A stretch of 64,000 bases of DNA from Bacteroidota bacterium (GCA_018816945.1 JAHIVC010000018.1:1-64000), one strand, 5' to 3'; counted from the first letter of the stretch, positions 54,530 through 62,676 are shown. Numbers and translations: made by a program. The notes: a model not told the origin generated them from the sequence alone.

Positions 54530-54982
54530 ATAAATATCTGATTGTGCTACAAAATCTCGATTTTTAATAAAAAATGTTCTTCTTTATCAAAGGGTTCACT
54601 TCTATTGATATAATTGACTGTTAAATTTTGTAACACATTGTCGAACAATACTTTAGTTATTGACAACACTAGCAGGATTTCATAATACTAATTGACACAA
54701 TTAAATAACATTTACACCTAATTGTCTGCTACGATAAAAAACACGAATAAAAACCATATAAACATTATTAAAGGAGCAATTTGAGGATGATTTAAGAGAT
54801 ATTAATGTTAAATGAGGGTGTTGTTCTTCTGATTCCTTATCTTCTAACATAGTTCATTAAAATCAATTTTGGGAGGGCATTGTTGATGTTTGTTATCTTA
54901 TAATTAAATAATTTCCTGGCTAAGATGGGAATAAGATTAATAATATATCCGGAACAAAACAATCTGATTTTTTTATTTTCTA

Positions 54983-55079
54983 CTAGTCATATATATGCTA
55001 GTATTTTCTAGTATTATTTCTAGTATTTGTATTCTAGTATTCCTTTCTAGTATTCTTTTCTAGTACTTAGTGCTCTAGT
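54983..55079. repeat. Iteron-like CTAGTA array
   Basis: Eight CTAGT words start at 54983, 54998, 55008, 55020, 55034, 55047, 55060 and 55075; most read (T)CTAGTATT or CTAGTA. Spacing is 10-15 bp, close to one helical turn or a little more, all in one orientation apart from the self-complementary CTAG core. Confidence 0.75.
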
Positions 55080-55099
55080 AAAAAAGTGGCTTTTAGATT

Positions 55100-55390
55100 G
55101 TTGCGTTCGTCTAGTCCTTTAGTTATCACCAAAGGCTAGAACGAACTCTCAAAATATGTCTTTTGAGTTGCTCCCCCTAATCAACGCCGTGTGCTGGGGG
55201 CTGGAATCACCTGTCAAGCCGTTCGGTTGCTCGTCATCCTTACCTTAAATCCCTTTGTTCTCAGGTTGCTCTTTGGATGAGTCCCATTGTAGAGCGATTG
55301 AAAGAATTAACGCAACTGTCATACGTTTAACCGACCATTAATTCTTTATTTTGTTTGGCATTAGCCGTAATAATTGAGGTTTACCTCTGA
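55100..55390. other. Hairpin-dense segment, candidate structured RNA or origin
   Basis: Successive inverted repeats: GTTCGT...CCTTT with AAAGG...ACGAAC (55105-55146), CAAAA/TTTTG (55150-55165), CCCCC/GGGGG (55173-55200), TCATCC/GGATGA (55234-55280), AAGAATTAA/TTAATTCTT (55302-55346) and GAGGT/ACCTC (55376-55387). GGTTGCTC is directly repeated. No open frame fits it. Confidence 0.5.
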
Positions 55391-55647
55391 TGTAAAATAT
55401 AAATAAAATATTCGAAAAAATCAACCCTTAACTAATAATAAATACATCATAATTGAAAAAAAACTGAATCTCATTAAAAAAACTGAATTATACCATCCAT
55501 TCTAAAAACCGCGAATAACCAACTTCCTGTCGTACGATTTAAAGTTAAACCTTGCATTCCAACCTAAAATTTCAATACCAATAGAAATTCTGTTTTCATT
55601 GATATTCCTATTGTTTAGAGGTTTAGTAAAAAAATGTTTCAAAAATA

Positions 55648-55679
55648 TTTGGAAATGAGTATGTCATTACATATCTTTG
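55648..55679 (+). promoter_or_regulatory. Promoter of the 149-aa gene
   Basis: TTTG at 55648-55651 and TATCTTTG at 55672-55679 (20-bp spacing) fit the Bacteroidota promoter pattern, about 25 bp before the ATG at 55705. Confidence 0.6.
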
Positions 55680-55704
55680 CCATAGTTTTGAAAAATAATC
55701 TATT

Positions 55705-56154
55705 ATGAGTCGTAAAAAAACACAGACGAATGTTCCGGGAATTCTTGAAGGATTTGAGGAGTTAGAAAGATTAATTGCTGTACAAGATGGTTTTGTTTAC
55801 AACAGGAAGCCCAAAAATGTTGCCATAGCATTTGACCATCTGCGATTACTTGCTGAAAAGTATAGAACGGCTTTGAATGAGATTGAAGAGGCTATTCTGA
55901 ACTATAAACAGGAATGGATAATTGCTGAACCAACAGTTTACGTCGCCAGAACAAGGGATAAAAAGACGGATATCGAGTATTTCACAGCAAAGACCTTTTG
56001 GCCATTAGCTGGGGGCAAGAATAAAGAGGTTAAGATTTATCTTGGTAAAGCATCTGATTTTGGGGATGATACTTTGAATATAAAAGCGAAGGAGCTAGCC
56101 AAAAGTAAAATGAGTGAAACTCTTCTAAGAAGGAGGGATGAGGGAGATATATAA
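55705..56154 (+). CDS. Hypothetical protein of the island
   Basis: A 149-aa basic protein with a helical middle (YRTALNEIEEAILNYKQEW, about residues 51-69) and a beta-rich C-terminal part (VYVARTRDKKTDIEYFTAKTFWPL then KEVKIYLGKASDFG). No family recognised. It has a good promoter of its own directly behind the repeat array and the hairpin segment, so it could act on those sequences; this is position-based speculation. Confidence 0.55.
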   Translation: MSRKKTQTNVPGILEGFEELERLIAVQDGFVYNRKPKNVAIAFDHLRLLAEKYRTALNEIEEAILNYKQEWIIAEPTVYVARTRDKKTDIEYFTAKTFWPLAGGKNKEVKIYLGKASDFGDDTLNIKAKELAKSKMSETLLRRRDEGDI

Positions 56155-56491
56155 TTTTTATTTAAAAACCATATCATTTTTATACTATGCCATATTACAT
56201 TTTTAAAATAGAAGGGGAGATATTCGATATCGCTTTGAACATTGTTCAGAGGTGTCGGTCTTCAATTTTAACTATTCATCGAGTTCTATATTCCTGCCAA
56301 AGGGAGTGAGATTACAAGTCAAATGGCAAACGGAGGTCAATAAGCGAGTTCCTTAGGAATTCTGTTTTTTTTGACCCAAAACTATGTCATAACAGTGTGA
56401 TGACATACACGGATTGAAATCAATCCTGACGGCCATTGGTATGTTTAAAAACTATGTCAAACAATCAATATAACATATAAATAAAAAGAAA
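56155..56491. promoter_or_regulatory. Upstream region of the ParB-methyltransferase gene with operator-like dyads
   Basis: TATGTCAT (56383-56390) and ATGACATA (56400-56407) form an exact inverted repeat with a 9-bp spacer; ACTATGTCA recurs at 56451-56459, 32 bp before the start codon. GGATTG/CAATCC (56411-56426) makes a small hairpin between them. No gene is seen in these 337 bp. Confidence 0.5.
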
Positions 56492-58093
56492 ATGAAAACA
56501 ATAATTTTTGATACAGAACTGGACAAGGTTCAGTTACACCCATTAGTAAAAGAAGTTTATAAGAACAAAAACCTTGAGGGTTTAAAATTAACAATGAATG
56601 TCATCGGACAACTTGAAGCTGTCAAGGTGGTCGAACGTGATGAATTCTTGAACATCATAGATGGGGCAGGCAGATATTACGCAGCAAAAGAGTTGGGATT
56701 TAAGACCATCCGTGTGGAAGTGCTGGAATACACCGATGAGCAGATTAACGACCAATTAGTTCTGAGGAATTTTAGAACCAAAAGGTCATATAAAGAACTC
56801 TGCGACCATGCGGAACTCATTCTCGGTATTTTGGGAAAATCACAAGGTAAAAAACGTGAGACTATTGGTGATTTAACGCTTGGTAATGATGATTTCGCCC
56901 TTGCAGGTAAAGATAGGTTTGGGATTGCCTGTGAGATTATTGGATGTGATATCTCGGCAACCTCGCTTCGAAGAATTTTTGCCATTAGGGATTTTGAAGA
57001 GAATGGTGACGAGGAGGCCAAAGGGTTTAGGTTAATGGAACGGCTTGAGAGTGGGGAAATGTTGGTCAACCAAGCCTATGACAAGATGAAGGCCTACAAA
57101 GCCGATAAAGCTGAACAGGGAACCAACGCCCTTACTGAAGCTATGGATTATATAAAGGGCAATCATTTTGAACTATTTAACAAAACCAACGAAAATCTCT
57201 CCGATATTCCTGATAACAGTATTGATTGTGCTACGACATCCAACCCTTATTTCGGTCAAAGAAATTACCCTGACGGAACAAACCCCGAAGGTATGGTTCC
57301 ACATGGACAAGAGGAGAATGTGGATGAGTATGTTAGGAATCAGGTTAAGGTTTTCAGTGGCGTTCGTCCTAAACTAAAGGAAACAGGAAGCCTCTTTGTG
57401 ATAATGGCAGACTCATATAATGATGGTAAAAATTGCATGGCAATCTACAAGTTTGCCATTGAAATGATGAAGGATGGTTGGTTCTTTGTTGACGAGTGGA
57501 TTTGGCGAAAAACCAACCAAAAACCCCAAACAGTAAAAGGCAGGCTTCTTCCAACCATTGAACGAATACTCCACTTTGTAAAAGACCCAAATAAATATTA
57601 TTTCAGAGAGTTTAAGAACTGGCAACCTAATCAAGGGTTTGAAATTGTTAAGGGCAAGAAATCCCAATCAAGAAAAGAATCAGGCTGGTCGTTTAAAAGA
57701 CCCCTCGAGCGATTCCGAAATTTCCTCGAAGAGCAGGATGTCAGGAAGATTATCGAAACAGCAGTCTTCAACTGGCAAGAGTTGAGTGAGATTGACCCTA
57801 AATTTAAGCACCTAGCTCCTTTCCCGAGTGTTATACCTCTTTTACCCATCCTGATGACCACAAAACCCGGTGAAACTGTTTTGGACATTTATAGTGGTTC
57901 AGGAACAACAACGGCGGTTGCAGTGGCTTTAGGCCGAAATGCAATTGGGTATGACACCGATACAAAATCACACAATTTTGCGGCTAAACGACTTCAACTT
58001 GTCGATGAGAACAGACCGGATATGGAACAGGTATTCGAATTTGAAAATGAATTTATGCTTGAACCCATAACTCACTGCACAATCAATAATTAA
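56492..58093 (+). CDS. ParB-like domain fused to a DNA methyltransferase
   Basis: A 533-aa protein. The N-terminal ParB/sulfiredoxin-like domain contains IDGAGRYYAAKELG (about residues 56-69), followed by a helical region to about 220. The C-terminal half is a class beta-type N4-cytosine/N6-adenine methyltransferase: motif IV appears as SNPYFG (residues 250-255) where SPPYFG is usual, and motif I as DIYSGSGTTT (465-474). Such fusions occur in phages and integrative elements, where the ParB part binds DNA or nucleotide and the methylase protects or marks element DNA. There is no cognate nuclease next to it, so it is an orphan methylase. Confidence 0.85.
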   Translation: MKTIIFDTELDKVQLHPLVKEVYKNKNLEGLKLTMNVIGQLEAVKVVERDEFLNIIDGAGRYYAAKELGFKTIRVEVLEYTDEQINDQLVLRNFRTKRSYKELCDHAELILGILGKSQGKKRETIGDLTLGNDDFALAGKDRFGIACEIIGCDISATSLRRIFAIRDFEENGDEEAKGFRLMERLESGEMLVNQAYDKMKAYKADKAEQGTNALTEAMDYIKGNHFELFNKTNENLSDIPDNSIDCATTSNPYFGQRNYPDGTNPEGMVPHGQEENVDEYVRNQVKVFSGVRPKLKETGSLFVIMADSYNDGKNCMAIYKFAIEMMKDGWFFVDEWIWRKTNQKPQTVKGRLLPTIERILHFVKDPNKYYFREFKNWQPNQGFEIVKGKKSQSRKESGWSFKRPLERFRNFLEEQDVRKIIETAVFNWQELSEIDPKFKHLAPFPSVIPLLPILMTTKPGETVLDIYSGSGTTTAVAVALGRNAIGYDTDTKSHNFAAKRLQLVDENRPDMEQVFEFENEFMLEPITHCTINN

Positions 58094-58226
58094 CCAAAAT
58101 CCGTGATAATATGAAAAACAAAAAAAACAGAAGTCCTTAGTTTACGAGCCAATAACCAATAACCAATAATCAGAAATAACTTATAATAATTTAAAACCGG
58201 GAACAGGGATACTGAACACTAATACT

Positions 58227-58691
58227 ATGAAAATATTAACTCGCCAACAAAAAAGGGCTTTAATGAGACTAGTTGAAAAGAAAAGAAAAAATTGGAAAGT
58301 TCCAAAGTGGACTCCTATGAAGTTTGTAGAAAAACAAGTAGACCCCGCTAACCCCGAAGGCGATATCGGCATTTTTATAAATGATATTTATAATGTCAAA
58401 GCCAGAGTAATGATTGATGGAATGATTCACCTATCATTTCATAATAAAGATAATTCAACTGATATCCCTTGGACTCACAAGCAGCAAATCAAAAACGATA
58501 TTTGCGGTGAAGATAGGGAAGCAATCGAAATATTTCCTGCCATGAGCCGAATTGTAGATACCTGTAACCAATTTCACTTGTGGGTCTATCCGGAGGGTTA
58601 TATCATCCCAACAGGATTTCCCCAAGATACTAAATACAAATTCAAAAAATCCCAAAATAATTACACCAAAATCGCTACAAACCAGTGTTAA
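58227..58691 (+). CDS. DUF7694-like small protein
   Basis: A 154-aa protein. The block MIHLSFHNKDNSTDIPW, QQIKNDICGEDREAIEIFP and RIVDTCNQFHLWVYPEG follows the pattern I know from the DUF7694 family of phage and plasmid proteins (HLS...W...Q.IKN...G.E..AvE..P..sR.VDt.N.yHLWV). Function unknown. It sits between the methyltransferase and the xis-int module. Confidence 0.6.
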   Translation: MKILTRQQKRALMRLVEKKRKNWKVPKWTPMKFVEKQVDPANPEGDIGIFINDIYNVKARVMIDGMIHLSFHNKDNSTDIPWTHKQQIKNDICGEDREAIEIFPAMSRIVDTCNQFHLWVYPEGYIIPTGFPQDTKYKFKKSQNNYTKIATNQC

Positions 58692-58757
58692 CGCGGGTTT
58701 TATTTGGTATTCTAATTTTAATTATGTATATTTTTAACGCAAAATCGAAGATTAATT

Positions 58758-58967
58758 ATGTTTAATAACAACAAATATTTAACAGTTTATATGCTTGGAG
58801 AGTATTTGCAAATCTCCAGGTCGCTTATCTATAAGAAAGTAAGTAAACAGTCCATTCCATATAAAAAGATTGGAAAAAGTACCCGATTTGATATAGAAGA
58901 AATTGATAGATGGGTGGCAAATGATTGCAAAAATGAATATGAATTACCAAAACTTCAAAAATTATAA
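58758..58967 (+). CDS. Excisionase-type HTH protein
   Basis: A 69-aa protein with an N-terminal winged-helix/MerR-like excisionase fold (LTVYMLGEYLQISRSLIYKKV, then the wing YKKIGKSTRFDIEEIDRWV). It ends 2 bp before the integrase gene. As Xis it would direct excision of the island. Confidence 0.85.
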   Translation: MFNNNKYLTVYMLGEYLQISRSLIYKKVSKQSIPYKKIGKSTRFDIEEIDRWVANDCKNEYELPKLQKL

Positions 58968-58969
58968 TT

Positions 58970-60178
58970 ATGGCAGCTTTTAACTTGGTTTTAGATACCC
59001 GTGTACTGAAAAAGAAAAATCAATATAACCTCGCTATTCGAGTCAATATGGGTAGTGAACAAATGTATCTGAACATCGCAAAGATAACCCAAGAACAATA
59101 CGATCACGTTTTTGAAAAGAAATCAATGGATAAAAATAGTGTTGAGTTTAGGCAGACATGCGCTCAACACTTGGCCAAGAGCGAACGTGTTTTTATAAAC
59201 CTAAAACCATTTGATAAACAGGAATACAGAAGACAGTTTTTCAATAAAGAACCTGAACAAGTCAGCTCATTATTATTGAAAGATTTGTTCGAGAATTTCA
59301 TATTGAAATCTGAAAATCTAAAGCCGGCCAGTAAGGCTCATAACAAATACAGCAGGTCGGTTTTTGAAACATTCAGTCCCGATATCTCAGTATTAAGTAT
59401 TACACCCAATTACATCAATCGGTTTGTTAAAGAAAGATTGGATTCAGGGGTCAGTCAATGTGCAATTGATTCAAATCTGAGGGATTTGAGAAGAATAATC
59501 AATTACTTTTCAAATGAAGACAATATTATCCCAACCAGCTTCAAATATCCGTTTGGGAAAGGCGGATATAGTATTAGTAGCTATTATCCTCGAAAGTTGG
59601 TAATGACAAATGATGAGATTAAAAAGGTAGCTGAATTAAATGAGTTTGAATCGGTGCAGGAAGAATACGCCAGAGATATATGGTTATTTCTTTATAGATG
59701 TAACGGGATTAATTTTGCTGATTTATTGAGAATGCGCTGGGACAATATTCATAACAACTATATCGTGTTTTTTAGGAAAAAAACAGAGACGACGAGGAAG
59801 AATAACAAAAAAGAAATTATCGTCCCTGTAAGTCCTCTATTAAAGGAATTAATGGATAAAATAGGGGTGAAAGACAGTCCGTTTGTGCTGGGAAAGTTAA
59901 AGGAGGGATATTCAAATAGTATGTTTGAGAACAAGAGTAAAAAAATGAAAAAAATTATAAATAATAGCCTCAGTGAAATAGGGAAACGATTAGAAATATC
60001 AGTTCCGTTGATGGTAAAAACAGCTAGGGACTCATATGCTACCACATTAAGACGAGCCGGGGTATCGAAGGATGATATTGGCGAAATGCTGGGTCATTCC
60101 AATTCAATTGTGACCGAACATTACTTGGCGAGCATCGATATGGAATCAACTTTTGAAATTAATAAACATCTTTTTTAA
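58970..60178 (+). CDS. Tyrosine integrase of the island
   Basis: A 402-aa recombinase with an N-terminal arm-binding part (about 1-95), a SAM-like core-binding domain (about 105-205) and a catalytic domain. The first catalytic arginine is Arg243 in YRCNGINFADLLRMRW. Box II reads KTARDSYATTL (Arg353) where HxxRH is the textbook form; the LGHSNSIVTEHYL segment holds the conserved His and the tyrosine nucleophile. It is the obvious agent of integration at tRNA-Asn. An arm-type repeat follows the gene. Confidence 0.92.
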   Translation: MAAFNLVLDTRVLKKKNQYNLAIRVNMGSEQMYLNIAKITQEQYDHVFEKKSMDKNSVEFRQTCAQHLAKSERVFINLKPFDKQEYRRQFFNKEPEQVSSLLLKDLFENFILKSENLKPASKAHNKYSRSVFETFSPDISVLSITPNYINRFVKERLDSGVSQCAIDSNLRDLRRIINYFSNEDNIIPTSFKYPFGKGGYSISSYYPRKLVMTNDEIKKVAELNEFESVQEEYARDIWLFLYRCNGINFADLLRMRWDNIHNNYIVFFRKKTETTRKNNKKEIIVPVSPLLKELMDKIGVKDSPFVLGKLKEGYSNSMFENKSKKMKKIINNSLSEIGKRLEISVPLMVKTARDSYATTLRRAGVSKDDIGEMLGHSNSIVTEHYLASIDMESTFEINKHLF

Positions 60179-60501
60179 GGAGATTGTTTACTAATATATA
60201 AATGCACAAGGTTTTGGGGAAATCCATAATGACAATCCATTTTCATTAGTAATCGTTACGTTTTAATTCATCTTATTTCATATATTTGAAAAAGGTACTA
60301 CAATTTTTATCTAGCGGACAACCCACAGAATTATGTAGCACATGAATTTTGGGGAAGAGGGGAAATATATAAGAACATAAAAGGTGCACAATACATACCA
60401 ATACGGGTGGATATATACATTCAAGGTGAACATATAAATAAGTTATGCGCAAATTAACAACTTTGACATTAATAATTTAGCTTAAAATAAGTAGACACAT
60501 T
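60179..60501. other. Gap between int and the ATPase, with an arm-type repeat
   Basis: 323 bp. CACAAGGTTTTGGGGAAATCC at 60205-60225 matches the arm-type repeats at both island ends. GTTATGCGC near 60444 is close to the reverse complement of GCGTATAAC at 62385-62393, at the far end of the ATPase/TOPRIM pair. Confidence 0.5.
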
Positions 60502-61827
60502 ATGATACAATTTGTTGAAGTAACAGGATTTAAGTCGCTTAATAATTTTAAAATAGAATTAAAAAAGGGATTAAATATTTTAGTAGGACCGAATGGTTCA
60601 GGCAAAACAAATATTATTTCTTTATTTGAATTTTTGTCTCATATTGCACAGAGAGAGGTACAGGATGCAGTTGGTTTATCGGGAGGAGCAGGCTCAATTT
60701 TTAGAAAAATTGGCACAGTTGAATTTAGTAATGAAATTCACATTACTACAAGGGGTAATTGTTTGTTTGATAAAAACAGATATTTCAATTATTTGTATGA
60801 ATTTAAAATATGTGTTATTAAAGAAAAAGGACTTATACGATATTCATACCAAAGGATAATAGGTCAGCTGAGTAATAAACAAGCATTACTTTCTGGAAAT
60901 TCAAAAAACATAGATTTAAACATTGAGCAGTCTGTCAATTCTGATGGGGAAATTGAGGTTAAATTGTTGAAGCTTGACCGAAGAAAGTACAAAAGTCACA
61001 TGTATCGTAAAAACCCTGATAATGAAGAATTAATAGATTTTTTAACTCGTAGTGGTGATAATCAAAAAAGAAGTTTGGTACAGCAACTTTTTAGATTTTT
61101 ATCACATATTGAACTGATTTTTGGAGACTTATTAGGGGGTGAAACATTCAATATTATTCCCACAAAAGTAAAACAGCCTGAAGATATTGCAAATGAACCT
61201 GGAATAAAGAAAGATGGTACAGGCCTGGCTTCAACTTTATACCATATACAAAATAACTTAGATTTAAGAAGGAGTATGTCATATGGTTACATGATTAGAC
61301 GAAGAAGGCACATTAATCCAAAGACATATGAGAGAATAGAAAAGCTAACTAACCTGGCAAATAATTCTATAAAACGAATTGAAGTAGTTAATAACCCTTT
61401 TGATAATCAATTACAAGTAAAAATTCACATTTCAACCGATAAGGAAAATATTGTACTTCCGCTATCGGCAATGTCTGATGGAACTATTAAGTGGATTACC
61501 TTAATTACTGCGATATTAACTACAACCCAAATATTTTCGATTGAAGAACCAGAAAATTATCTACACCCTTGGATGCAGGCGCAGATTGTTGATATCATGC
61601 GAGATACATATGCTTCAAAAAATGAAAATTCCTTTATTATCATGTCAACTCATAGTGAAACTCTACTGAATCATTCAAAGCCAGAAGAGGTAATTATAGT
61701 TAAACTTGAGCATGGCGTTACTAGTGCTGAAAGAGTTAAAAATGCGAAAATGCTAAATGAGGAAATCTCTAAAACTGGATTTGGGCTTGGGTACTATTAT
61801 TTTACAGGAGGACTAGACAATGAGTAG
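60502..61827 (+). CDS. AAA-family ATPase of a probable two-gene defence system
   Basis: A 441-aa ABC/SMC-type ATPase (AAA_21/AAA_15 group). The N-terminus MIQFVEVTGFKSLNNF is the typical first strand, Walker A GPNGSGKT is at residues 29-36, the Walker B region SIEEPENYLHP near 345-357 and the switch motif MSTHSETLL near 383. A large insertion (about 90-300) carries the system-specific part. It overlaps the next gene by 8 bp. ATPases of this kind pair with TOPRIM nucleases in OLD, Gabija and PARIS anti-phage systems. Confidence 0.85.
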   Translation: MIQFVEVTGFKSLNNFKIELKKGLNILVGPNGSGKTNIISLFEFLSHIAQREVQDAVGLSGGAGSIFRKIGTVEFSNEIHITTRGNCLFDKNRYFNYLYEFKICVIKEKGLIRYSYQRIIGQLSNKQALLSGNSKNIDLNIEQSVNSDGEIEVKLLKLDRRKYKSHMYRKNPDNEELIDFLTRSGDNQKRSLVQQLFRFLSHIELIFGDLLGGETFNIIPTKVKQPEDIANEPGIKKDGTGLASTLYHIQNNLDLRRSMSYGYMIRRRRHINPKTYERIEKLTNLANNSIKRIEVVNNPFDNQLQVKIHISTDKENIVLPLSAMSDGTIKWITLITAILTTTQIFSIEEPENYLHPWMQAQIVDIMRDTYASKNENSFIIMSTHSETLLNHSKPEEVIIVKLEHGVTSAERVKNAKMLNEEISKTGFGLGYYYFTGGLDNE

Positions 61828-62392
61828 GCCTGCATATCTTGTTGATGGTCAAACTGAGCAAAAAGTAATTAGGAAAATTTGCCCAAACCAACCCGTTAAA
61901 CTAATTGGGTGTAATGGAGATACTGTTTGTTTAAGTGAAATTGCAAAAAGAATATCTACACACATTAATCTTTTAAATAATAATTATTATCCAATAATTT
62001 GTCTTATTGATAAAGAGAAAAGAACTACAAGCATATCTGAAATTGAGAATGAATTAAGAATTCTTCTAAATAATTTAGGTCATCAGAATGATAATATAAT
62101 AATTGGAGTAGCTGATAGAATGATTGAAAACTGGATTTTAGCAGATTGGGATAATTTTAGCAAATATTATAATATAAATAAAGAGTGTCCTATGTCAAAT
62201 TTTGATGGAATTAGTGGCAAAGGTTTCATAAGGAAAACTGTTGATTTTTATCACGAGACAACTGACGGTGTAGATTTAATTTTATCAGCCGACCCGAAAG
62301 TAATATATTTAAATAGCCCTAGTTACAAACATTTTATTGATAAATTTAATGAAGTAGAATGTCACTATATTGATGAAATAATCAGCGTATAA
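61820..62392 (+). CDS. TOPRIM-like (DUF4276-type) effector, partner of the ATPase
   Basis: A 190-aa protein starting with YLVDGQTEQKV (Glu13), the first acidic motif of TOPRIM nucleases, followed by ICLIDKEKR (Asp64, Glu66) and GVADRMIENWILADWDNF (residues 96-113), a block typical of DUF4276-like proteins. Its start overlaps the ATPase gene, a sign of a fixed-ratio complex. It probably supplies the nuclease or nucleic-acid-cleaving activity of the pair. Family name is by resemblance; nuclease activity is inferred. Confidence 0.7.
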   Translation: MSRPAYLVDGQTEQKVIRKICPNQPVKLIGCNGDTVCLSEIAKRISTHINLLNNNYYPIICLIDKEKRTTSISEIENELRILLNNLGHQNDNIIIGVADRMIENWILADWDNFSKYYNINKECPMSNFDGISGKGFIRKTVDFYHETTDGVDLILSADPKVIYLNSPSYKHFIDKFNEVECHYIDEIISV

Positions 62393-62510
62393 CACGCGGT
62401 ATAAACATTGGGGTTTAATTGGTTATTCGAGCTTTCTGCCACGCATCAAGTTCGGTGTATCTTGATAGGAAAGTCGCCCGCAATCCCCAACGATTTCTTA
62501 TAAAAACGCG
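62385..62510. repeat. Long imperfect palindrome, attC-like, after the TOPRIM gene
   Basis: Left arm GCGTATAAC...GGTATAAACATTGGGG and right arm CCCCAACG...TTATAAAAACGCG can pair with interruptions across about 120 nt. The pattern resembles integron attC sites, but the terminal 7-mers are not canonical. Confidence 0.4.
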
Positions 62511-62534
62511 CAAGGTTTCAAGCAAGGTTTTGTG
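62508..62534 (+). repeat. Arm-type repeat, right end
   Basis: GCGCAAGGTTTCAAGCAAGGTTTTGTG, nearly the same as 44922-44947 at the left end and in the same orientation. Confidence 0.6.
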
Positions 62535-62630
62535 TAAAACCGTGACAAATGGTGGACATCTTAATCTATTCTATTTATAATAACTCACAGAACCCAAGTA
62601 TATTGGGGATTTTGGAATTTCCCCAAAAAC

Positions 62631-62676
62631 ACTGTTAATCAGAGGGTCTCAGGTTCAAGTCCTGAAGGGGGAGCAA
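62631..62676 (+). repeat. Right attachment repeat (3' part of tRNA-Asn)
   Basis: 46 bases identical to 44830-44875. There is no 5' half, so it is not a working tRNA; it marks the island end. Confidence 0.92.

Larger units (their letters stand above)
54530..55704. other. Long non-coding region of the island
   Basis: Nearly 1.2 kb with no credible gene. The left half is AT-rich. It contains a CTAGTA repeat array (54983-55080) and directly after it a hairpin-dense segment (55100-55390) with higher GC; both are listed separately. The right end carries the promoter of the next gene. Confidence 0.55.
44830..62676. mobile_element. Integrated genomic (defence) island at tRNA-Asn
   Basis: A 46-bp exact direct repeat (44830-44875 and 62631-62676) brackets about 17.8 kb that carries an integrase, excisionase, arm-type repeats near both ends, a type III restriction-modification operon with DUF3644, a recombinase, decayed genes, a ParB-methyltransferase fusion and an ATPase/TOPRIM pair. 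No conjugation or relaxase gene is visible, so it probably moves by integration-excision and uses other elements for transfer, if it moves at all. The backbone tRNA stays intact at the left end. Confidence 0.92.

Noticed and set aside
54983-55079. CTAGTA array considered as a CRISPR
   Set aside because: Repeats are 5-8 bp with 5-9-bp spacers and no cas genes are near; far too short for CRISPR.
58147-58170. CCAATAA repeated three times in tandem
   Set aside because: Only three 7-bp units; too short to call a functional repeat.
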